This document shows, in pieces, positions 1-7,500 of a stretch of DNA of 12,672 bases (position 1 is the stretch's first letter; each line of letters starts with the position of its first letter). A program made the position numbers and the translations under genes. The notes under the pieces are model-generated. The model was not told the DNA's origin. It saw only the letters and a program-made list of their open reading frames with translations, and ran no database searches. The stretch is from JBBQTU01 sp038213005 (lineage in GTDB: Bacteria > Planctomycetota > Phycisphaerae > Tepidisphaerales > Tepidisphaeraceae), in contig JBBQTU010000123.1 in NCBI GenBank assembly GCA_038213005.1, forward strand, positions 1 through 12,672, in the 5' to 3' direction.

Positions 1-38
1 CCCAACAAACCTGCGATTCTGCCCGGTTTCCGCTCCAC

Positions 39-71
39 GTGGCTCCCCTGCTTCTTCTCTTTAGGAGCCAC
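39..71. terminator. Inverted repeat 3' of the cbiR-like gene, possible terminator
   Basis: A perfect 8-bp inverted repeat, GTGGCTCC (39-46) and GGAGCCAC (64-71), encloses a 17-nt pyrimidine-rich loop. It lies 24 nt past the stop codon of the minus-strand gene that ends at 96, the usual place for a terminator. Neither strand has a T-tract after the stem, so it is not a classical intrinsic terminator. It could instead protect a 3' end or be chance. The rest of 1-95 holds nothing recognisable. Confidence 0.3.
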
Positions 72-95
72 AGACGGCAACGTGGATGCCAGGCA

Positions 96-905
96 TCATG
101 CACGAGCCCGCGTAGCCTGGGCCAGGCGGGTGATGGAATTGCCCACCTGCATCTGCTCGAACATCTCCAGCGTGACGGTTCCCTGGAAACTCTCCAGCGA
201 GTCCATCACTGTCTCCATGCGGTCGTCGTCGATGTAGCTGAGCGAGATGTGATCCTGCCCGTTGCTCTCACCATGCAGATGGATCGCGCGGGCGCGGTGC
301 AGATAGCGGTCCATGTGCCGGCCGACGGGCGTCCGTGTCAGCCACAAGTGCCCAATGTCGATGCAGATCCCCAGCCCCAGGCGGTCGATCACCGGCTCGT
401 TCCACTCAAAGGGATAACCCAGGTTTTCAACACACAGCAGGTGCGGAGCGACTCCGCTGTCCAAGGCATGTCCCACCGACTCGATGCACGCGCGCTGCCA
501 CTCGCGGATCGATTCAGCCGGGTCGGCCGGCTGAATACCCGCCAGGTGCGTGATGTAGGCGTGAGGCTTCAGTGGCATCAGCAGTTCGATGAGCCTGACC
601 ATCTCGCGGACCGAGACACTGCGTGCCTTGCGGTCGGGGCTGCCCAACTGATGGTCGATGGGGAAATGGACCGTCCAGCTCAGGTCGTGCCTTGCGGCCA
701 GTTCCGCCATCGCCTCGACCTCGGCCGGAGACGGGAAATTCGATCCCTGCGGCGTGTCAAACAGGACCAGTTCGATGTCCTGCACCCGGCCGGCAAGCAG
801 ACGCAGATTGGTCTCCAGGTCGGCCGGGTAGACATACGACGTCGCCCCCAGCCGCCAGGTACGCGGGAAGCGTGCTTCAGGGAGTGGAACAAATAACTCA
901 CCCAT
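96..905 (-). CDS. cbiR: CbiR-like cobamide remodelling phosphodiesterase (AP endonuclease 2 / xylose isomerase-like TIM barrel)
   Basis: The 269-residue product has the pattern of CbiR, a metal-dependent TIM-barrel enzyme that removes the lower nucleotide loop of cobamides by cutting the phosphoester bond, giving a cobinamide phosphate that can be rebuilt with another lower ligand. Seen here: RLGATSYVYP at 18-27 (first strand), DIELVLFDTPQGSN at 43-56, TVHFPID at 78-84, YITHLAG at 117-123, CVENLGYPFEW at 158-168, CIDIGHLWL at 181-189, IHLHG at 208-212 and VTLEMFE at 244-250. His80, His120, Glu160, Asp183, His186, His211 and Glu247 are candidate metal or catalytic residues at barrel strand ends. 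The ATG at 905 is chosen because homology-like sequence begins soon after it and a -10-like hexamer lies just upstream; a TTG at 1028 would add 41 low-complexity residues. No other cobalamin gene is nearby. A generic sugar-phosphate isomerase/epimerase is the alternative, but the segment pattern favours CbiR. Confidence 0.8.
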   Translation of the reverse strand: MGELFVPLPEARFPRTWRLGATSYVYPADLETNLRLLAGRVQDIELVLFDTPQGSNFPSPAEVEAMAELAARHDLSWTVHFPIDHQLGSPDRKARSVSVREMVRLIELLMPLKPHAYITHLAGIQPADPAESIREWQRACIESVGHALDSGVAPHLLCVENLGYPFEWNEPVIDRLGLGICIDIGHLWLTRTPVGRHMDRYLHRARAIHLHGESNGQDHISLSYIDDDRMETVMDSLESFQGTVTLEMFEQMQVGNSITRLAQATRARA

Positions 906-915
906 TTGTGTCGAA

Positions 916-943
916 AGATTAGGCAGTGCCGGCCAAAAGTCTA
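916..943 (-). promoter_or_regulatory. Weak candidate promoter for the cbiR-like gene
   Basis: On the minus strand TAGACT (938-943) and TAATCT (916-921) are separated by 16 nt, a poor to fair sigma70-like pair. The -10 hexamer ends 10 nt before the ATG at 905, so the leader would be only a few nucleotides. This fits the absence of a Shine-Dalgarno sequence and supports the ATG at 905 over the TTG at 1028. By-eye match only. Confidence 0.22.
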
Positions 944-1415
944 GGCGTGGGGATTGTGAATTTGCACCTTGGCGGGCGGCCACACCATGTGAACCAGGTC
1001 CCGCGTTGGCGGCTTGGACAACATGCAAGGCTTTCGGATCAGCCAGCGATAAGCAGCCATGCCAGCGGCGCTTATGTCAAATGCGAACTGTTGACTGGAA
1101 TCATCGAGTGGTGCTCATCACCTCGCCTCCGCATGTTACAAGTATCGTCGCAGCATCCTTCTGAATAGCACTGTGTCGCCGATGTATGGCGAGGAGAAAA
1201 AGGCGGCATTTTGTTCATGGGATCGCCTATCTTGCGACACTCTGTTTTGCTAGGCTTCCATGTTAATATCGACTCTGCATGTCATTCTGCCCAACATGTA
1301 TCGGGCCTCCGGCCGCAAGTGTCGCATGGGGGTCATGAATATGAGTGTGTGCGCCTTGCAGGTGGGTAGAGACGAGAGGGAAGAATCGGACAAATCGGGA
1401 TGCACGGGTCGCGGT

Positions 1416-1485
1416 TTTGTCCATGTGCATGACATGTCTTTTGTCTGAGGTGGCGGCTCCATGTGAGTATTGTCACATGGACAAA
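1416..1485 (+). promoter_or_regulatory. Long-range 12-bp inverted repeat in the adhesin leader
   Basis: TTTGTCCATGTG (1416-1427) and CACATGGACAAA (1474-1485) are perfect reverse complements 46 nt apart. If both arms are in the transcript they could form a 12-bp stem ending five nucleotides before the ribosome binding site. The right arm also belongs to the shorter palindrome at 1459-1480, so the two pairings exclude each other. The arms could equally be separate protein-binding half-sites looped together, since CCATGTG occurs three times in this 65-nt stretch (two forward, one inverted). Confidence 0.4.
1459..1480 (+). promoter_or_regulatory. CRP/FNR-family-like operator upstream of the adhesin gene
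   Basis: CCATGTGA (1459-1466) and TCACATGG (1473-1480) form a perfect 8-bp palindrome with a 6-nt spacer. The core reads TGTGA-N6-TCACA, the half-sites and spacing known for cAMP receptor protein and some relatives. Its centre is about 34 nt before the ATG at 1504. A regulator bound there would lie over the 5' leader or promoter, which suits repression, or activation if the true transcription start is close to the start codon. Identity of the regulator is an inference; the palindrome is directly visible. Confidence 0.45.
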
Positions 1486-1489
1486 TGAT

Positions 1490-1496
1490 GGAAGGA
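1490..1496 (+). promoter_or_regulatory. Ribosome binding site of the adhesin gene
   Basis: GGAAGGA lies 7 nt before the ATG at 1504 and is the best Shine-Dalgarno match in the window. It fixes that start, and the signal peptide follows at once. Confidence 0.65.
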
Positions 1497-1503
1497 TGGG
1501 TGT

Positions 1504-4500
1504 ATGCGAGGGCGAAATGTGTACGCGATCCTGGCGGCTGTGGCCGCTACGAGCGGCGTTGTCTTTGGCACTACCATTGACTGGAGCATCGCCGCAGTCG
1601 ACGGCTTCTGGACGACTGGCGGCAATTGGATTGGGGGCATTGCGCCACGGAATGACCTGACCCTCGATATCGCCCGCTTTGACCAAACCAGCTATCCCAA
1701 CCAGCCCAATGCGGGAACGACCAGCATCCTGGGCATACAGATCGGCGATGGCACCACGTCTACGGCCAGCCTGACTCTCGGCGGCACACAGCTAACCATC
1801 GGCACCAGCGGCATCAACATGTATGCCAATGCCGGGCCGGCGACGATCAACTCCAATCTAACCCTTGGGGCAAACCAGACCTGGACCAATAACTCCACCA
1901 ACGGCATGACGGTTTCGGGGAACATTGGTGGATCTTACAGTTTGACCAAGGGCGGATCGGGGACGCTGATCCTCAACGCAACAAACACCTATGGCATCAC
2001 CAAGATCAACGGCGGCAGGCTTCAGGTGGGCAACGGCGGCACGTTGGGGACGGGAAACATCAACGTCGTCAGTAGCGCAGCGTTGGAGATCAACCGCAGC
2101 GACACCCTGTCTCTTTCTCAGGACATCAGCGGCGCGGGCAGCCTCACCAAATCAGGCACTGGCACGCTCACCCTCGCTGGCACCAACAGCTATACCGGCA
2201 AGACCGTTATTACCGGAGGGACACTTCAGGTTGGCGCGGGCGGAACGGCCGGGACACTCGGGACATCCACGGCCGCAGTCAGCCTCTCCGCTGGCACGTC
2301 ACTGGTGATCAATCGCAGCACGCAGGAGACCGTCTCTCAGGCGATCGGCGGGTTGGGTTCTCTGACCAAGCTGGGCAGTAATACCGTCATCCTCACCGGC
2401 AACAACTCCTACGGCGGGACCACTACCATTTCTGACGGGACGCTTCAGGTGGGCGCCGGTGGCACAATCGGAACCCTGGGCAACGTCCAGCAGGTCTCGA
2501 TTGCCAGCGGTGCGAATCTGGCAGTGAATCGGAGCAACAGCTATACCGTTGCCAGCGAACTGGCAGGCGGCGGTTCGCTGACGCAGATGGGCAGCGGTGT
2601 CACCACCCTGACCAATAAAAACACCTACGCCGGCGGCATCACGGTCTCGGCGGGAACTTTGGTCAGCGATACCACCTCATCGCTTGGCACCGGCACGGTG
2701 ACGCTCAAGGGCGGCAAGATCAGTCTGGGAGGCGGCGGCACGGGCTCCGTTTCCGGTTTTGGTGCGACAGGCTCGGGTTGGCAAACCAACGGCAAGCAGG
2801 GAACATCCACCCCAACACCGCTATATACACCGACGTTCAGCAATGATGTGCTTACGCTCACAAATGACACGAGCTCGATCGCATCCAGCGCCTTCGCCAC
2901 GGTCAAAGTGGATGTCAGCAAGGGATATGAGGCCAACTTTGTCTGGAATGCGACATTTGCCGGCAGCATGCCCGCAGACGGCTTTGGCTTCATCCTTCAG
3001 AACGATAGTCGGGGCGCCACCGCCTTGGGTGGCCTGGGTGGGGCATTGGGCTTCGCGGCCAAGACCCCATCATCGGCCATCACCAACAGTGACATCATCG
3101 CGATTGACATTCATAACCAATCCTCGACGGGCCATACCACAAATGGCCAGCTCAGCGAGGCGGAGCCTCCGACAGGCTCCGACGGCCAATTCACCAACCT
3201 CAATACCACCTTCAGCCTTCGCAACCAGCAACCGATCCAGGTACGTCTGGTTTACACCCCCGGCGTCTCCAATGGCACGCTCACGCAGACCATGACCAAC
3301 CTGGTAACCGGCGCGGTCTATACTGCCACCTACAATATCCTCAATATCAAGACCACCGTCAGTGGAGATACAGCCTACATCGGTTTCTCCGGCGGCACCG
3401 GCGGCGTGATGTCCAACCAGACCATCAGTGATTTCTGGTATCGCAACACCAGTGACTCGGCCACTTATACCAATGCCTTTAATGTTGACGCCAATGCCAC
3501 CGCCGCCCTGGAGACCGCCGTCCGCAATCTGTCTCTGACCGGCGGCATCACCATGGGCAACAACGCCGCGCTGAACCTGTCAGCCAATGCAACGACTGTC
3601 GGAGCAAATGTGCCATATACGATCTCCGTTACATCGTCTGGCTCGCCGGCCGTGACGCTCTCTGGCAATAACAGTTTCAATGTTTCCAGTAACGGGACAG
3701 TTTCGCTTACAGATGTCGGCGGCACGGGCAGCCTGACTAAGACGGGAACGGGCGTTCTGCTGCTTGCCGGTACGGGGGCGTACACCGGTGCCACCGCGAT
3801 CGTCGAAGGCACACTGAAAGCCGGCTCGGCCGGGGCTATCCCCTCGGGCGCGGGCAAAGGGAATGTGGTTGCCAATGCCACCCTTGATCTGAACGGAAAC
3901 AATGTCGGTATCAACGGACTGACTGGAGCCGGCACGGTAACCAATAACGCCGCGACCAACGCGACCCTGTCCGTCGGAGGAAATGACCAAAGCAGCACCT
4001 TTGGCGGCACGATTCGGGATGGTTCCAATGGCGGTAAGACGGCATTGGACAAGACGGGCGCAGGGATGTTGACGCTCAGCGGGGCCAACACCCACACCGG
4101 CGGAACGACGATTGCCGTTGGTACGCTGAGCGTAGCGAATTCGTCGGCGTTGGGTCTGGAGAGCAATTCCTTGACCATCGGCGGCGGCGCGACACTGAAG
4201 ACGACCGAGTCGTTCCATACCTCACGTTCCACCACGCTGGGCGGCGCTGGCAATGGGATCGGCGGAACATTTGAGGTCGATGGCGGCAAGACGCTGACCT
4301 ACACATCCAGTTCGGTCATTGGCGGCAGTGGCAGCCTGATCAAGACGGGCGCAGGCACGCTATCCCTTGGAGGCGTGGATACTTACACCGGTGGCACCTA
4401 CATCAAGGCTGGCACATTGGTATCCACCAGCGGCACGGCTCCGGGGCCACAACCGCCTGCGGGCAGCAATCTTTATGCCCATCATATCTACGATGGCGCC

Positions 4501-7500
4501 ACGTTGCAGATTGCGGTGGGATCATGGTCTACCGAGCGCCAGATTGAACTGGTGGGTAACACCGTCGTATCGGGCGGCGCGGCCAAGATAGAGATCACCA
4601 ACGGATTCACCCAGCAGCGTAATGGCGTAATCTATGGTGCCGGCAAGCTGGATTTGGTCGGCACCGGAACCATGATCGTCACCAATGGCAACACCTACAC
4701 CGGCGGGACAAGCATTGAGAATGGCACCCTTCAGGTGAATAACACCACCGGAAGCGCCACGGGAACAGGTAATGTAACCGTAAAGAGCGGCGGGACGCTC
4801 AGCGGTCTGCCAACAGCGCAGGGTGCTTACATAGGGATCACGGGAGCGATTTCCGGCTCAGTCGAAGTGCAGAATGGCGGCGAATTGCTGAGCCGAAGCG
4901 GTGGGACCCTGACCCTGGGTGGCCTGACGCTGGATGCAGGGGCGTTCAGCACCTTCCAGCTTGGTGCGGTGACCGCCACGCCGGTAGTGAATATCACCAC
5001 GGCGAACGCGCTTACGCTCTATGGCGGATCGACAATCGGCATTGTGAACACCGGAGCGATGGCCGCTGGAACGTACCACCTGTTTGACTACAATGGGTCC
5101 GCGGTCGCGAACTTCGCCAATCTGACTCTCGCCGCGTCCGATAGCGGATTGTTCAATCTAAGCCTGGTAGATAATACCACCAATACCTCGGTGGATCTCC
5201 TCGTCAGCGACATCACCAATCAGTGGAAGAAGGGTGGCACGGACACCAACTGGAGTTCCACCTCCAATTGGTTGACAGGCCTTGTGCCGAATGCCGTGAG
5301 CGCCGATGCCATATTCGGCAACAATGGCGGCGCTGGCTTTGCGAACGCTGAGTCGGTCACCCTTGATATGAACGTCACGGTTGGATCGATCTCCTTTAAT
5401 AACCCGGCCACGGCCTTCACGATCACGTCAGCCAATGGATCTGCGTTGACCTTGGACGAGACTGGTGGCAACGCGGTGATACAGATATTCACTGCTCCGA
5501 ACATGGCGAATGCCAATAATGTGATCAACGTTCCGGTGATCTTGGCGCACGATCTGAACGTTGGTGTTGCCGCAGGCACCTATGGCTTGGATATCAGCGG
5601 CGTGATCAGTGGCGAGGGCAAGAGCTTGACCAAGGCCGGCGCCGGGCCGCTGACCTTGAGCGGCTCGATGGCCAATACATATACCGGCTTGACGGAGGTT
5701 GTTGAAGGAACGCTGAAGCTGAACAAGGCGGCCGGGGTTAATGCCATCGGCACCGGCGGACTGCAGATCAACAATGGCACGACGACGACGTTGCTGGAAT
5801 CGAACCAGATTGCGGATAGCGCAACGGTGACGGTCAATGGTATGTTCGACCTTGGAACTCATTCTGAGACGATCGCCACCCTGTCTGGCGGCGGCAGTGT
5901 GACCACTGACACCGGTGGCGTGTTGACGATGAACAGTTCCATGGATTCGAGCTTTATTGGCATCATCAGCGGAGCAGGGGGAATCGCCAAGGCCGGCTCG
6001 GGCACGCTGGCGCTCAATGGAGGGAACAGCTACAGCGGCGGCACCGCGATCAATGGCGGCACCTTGCAGGTCGGGGCCGATAACAATATGGGCGAATCGG
6101 CCGGCGGCATTTCGTTCAATGGTGGCACACTCTCGTTCTCGGGTGGGTTTACCAGTAACCGGAATGTCCTGCTCAATAGCGGTGGCGGCGGAACAATAGA
6201 CACCGACGGCAGCGGTATTACTTTGGCTGGCGTGATCAGCGGCGGCGGCACACTGACCAAGATCGGCACCGGTACAATAACCCTCGGGACTGCCAATACC
6301 TACACCGGACAGACCATCGTCAACAATGGGATTCTGCGGATCAGCCATGCGGACGCGCTGGGTGCTGTTGGGCCAGGCCAAGGAACGACTGTTAGCGGCG
6401 CGGGTGCTGAAATCGAGCTGAAGGGGGACATTACAGTCCAAGAACCCCTGACCCGCACTGGCGGCGTCGTCGGTAATCTCTATGGAACAAATACATGGGC
6501 CGGCGCGATAGCCCTGACTGGCAATTCCGAGGCCGAAGCCGACAGCGGAACACTGGTTATCACGGGCACGATCAGCGGCGCGTATGGCATGGAGAAGGCC
6601 GGTGCTGGCAATGTCCGATTGGCAGGAAGTAACACCTTCTCGGGGAATATCGTTGTCGAAGCGGGTGCTTTGCAGGCCGCCGCACTCACCGCCATCCCCC
6701 ATGGCGCGGGCAAAGGTAATGTGACCGTCGAGAACGCAGGAACGCTGGACCTGTACGGAACCGATATCACCATCAATGGCCTGTCAGGTCCGGGGACGGT
6801 GACCAATTCCGTCGCTGGCTCGGCAACACTGACGGCGGGAGACAACAATCAGTACAGTCAATTTGAGGGCGTAATCCAGGATGGGGCTGGCGCTGTAGCG
6901 ATCGCCAAGACGGGCACGGACACGCTCATCCTCGCGGGCCGCAATACTTACTCCGGCGTGACGACGATCTCGGGTGGGACACTGCAAGTCGGCGCAGGCG
7001 GAACGGCCGGGACCCTTGGAACGAATGCCTCGATCGTCAATAATGGCAATCTGAAAATCAATCACAGCGATTCCGTCACGCTTACGCAGGCCATCAGCGG
7101 AACAGGCAGCTTCACTCAGGCCGGAGCGGGCACTACGACGCTCTTGGGCGATAAGGCCTACACCGGCGCGACGGCCGTGGATGCGGGCACGCTGGCAGTC
7201 AGCGGTAACCTGGCCAGTTCTGCCGTTACAGTCGCCAGCGGTGCGAAACTGACGGGCATCAGCACCATCACCGGCTCGGTCACGGTCAGCGGTACGATCG
7301 CGCCGGGCATGGCAGTCGGGGACATCAGCACGCTCGCCTCAGGTGCCCAGACGTGGAACAGTGGCGGCGTGTACGAGGTGGACGTCGCGTCAGCAGCTAC
7401 GTCGGACCAAGTGGTCATGAGCTCGCTGACCCTGCCAAGCACGGGCAGCTTCACGATCAAGGCGTCGCCCACGGATGACTTCATCAGTAGTTTCGACCCC

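Larger units (their letters stand above)
906..1503. other. Divergent intergenic region between cbiR-like gene and PATR adhesin
   Basis: This 598-nt stretch has no convincing gene. Its left side should hold the cbiR promoter and its last 90 nt the operator-like repeats and ribosome binding site of the adhesin gene. A 26-codon plus-strand frame at 1186-1266 encodes a basic, then hydrophobic peptide resembling a signal sequence; it has no clear ribosome binding site and could be a leader peptide, gene remnant or chance. A short inverted repeat, TCGCC (1176-1180) and GGCGA (1188-1192), overlaps its start. TTGACT at 1091-1096 resembles a -35 box but has no good -10 partner. Confidence 0.6.
1951..7200 (+). 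repeat. Array of 14 degenerate PATR repeat units within the adhesin gene
   Basis: Fourteen units follow the pattern K-[ST/A]-G-x-G-T-L-x-L-x-G-x-N-[ST]-Y-[ST]-G-x-T-x-I-x-x-G-T-L-Q-V. They start near residues 150, 216, 290 and 362, then, after the lectin domain, near 746, 849, 945, 1051, 1376, 1496, 1585, 1698, 1802 and 1873. Units 2 and 13 both end in GGTLQVGAGGTAGTLGT and share a 17-nt identical tract (2239-2255 and 6997-7013). The units are otherwise well diverged at the DNA level, so the array looks old apart from a few local duplications or conversions. Boundaries are approximate. Confidence 0.75.

Noticed and set aside
39..896. Long open frame on the plus strand (285 codons)
   Set aside because: Antisense shadow of the CbiR-like gene; arginine-, glutamine- and histidine-rich with no domain.
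906..1028. TTG-initiated 41-residue extension of the CbiR-like protein
   Set aside because: The extension is unlike the family, and a -10-like hexamer at 916-921 lies inside it.
5428..6702. 424-codon minus-strand frame within the adhesin gene
   Set aside because: Shadow frame produced by the biased Gly/Thr/Asn codons of the repeats; no recognisable domain.
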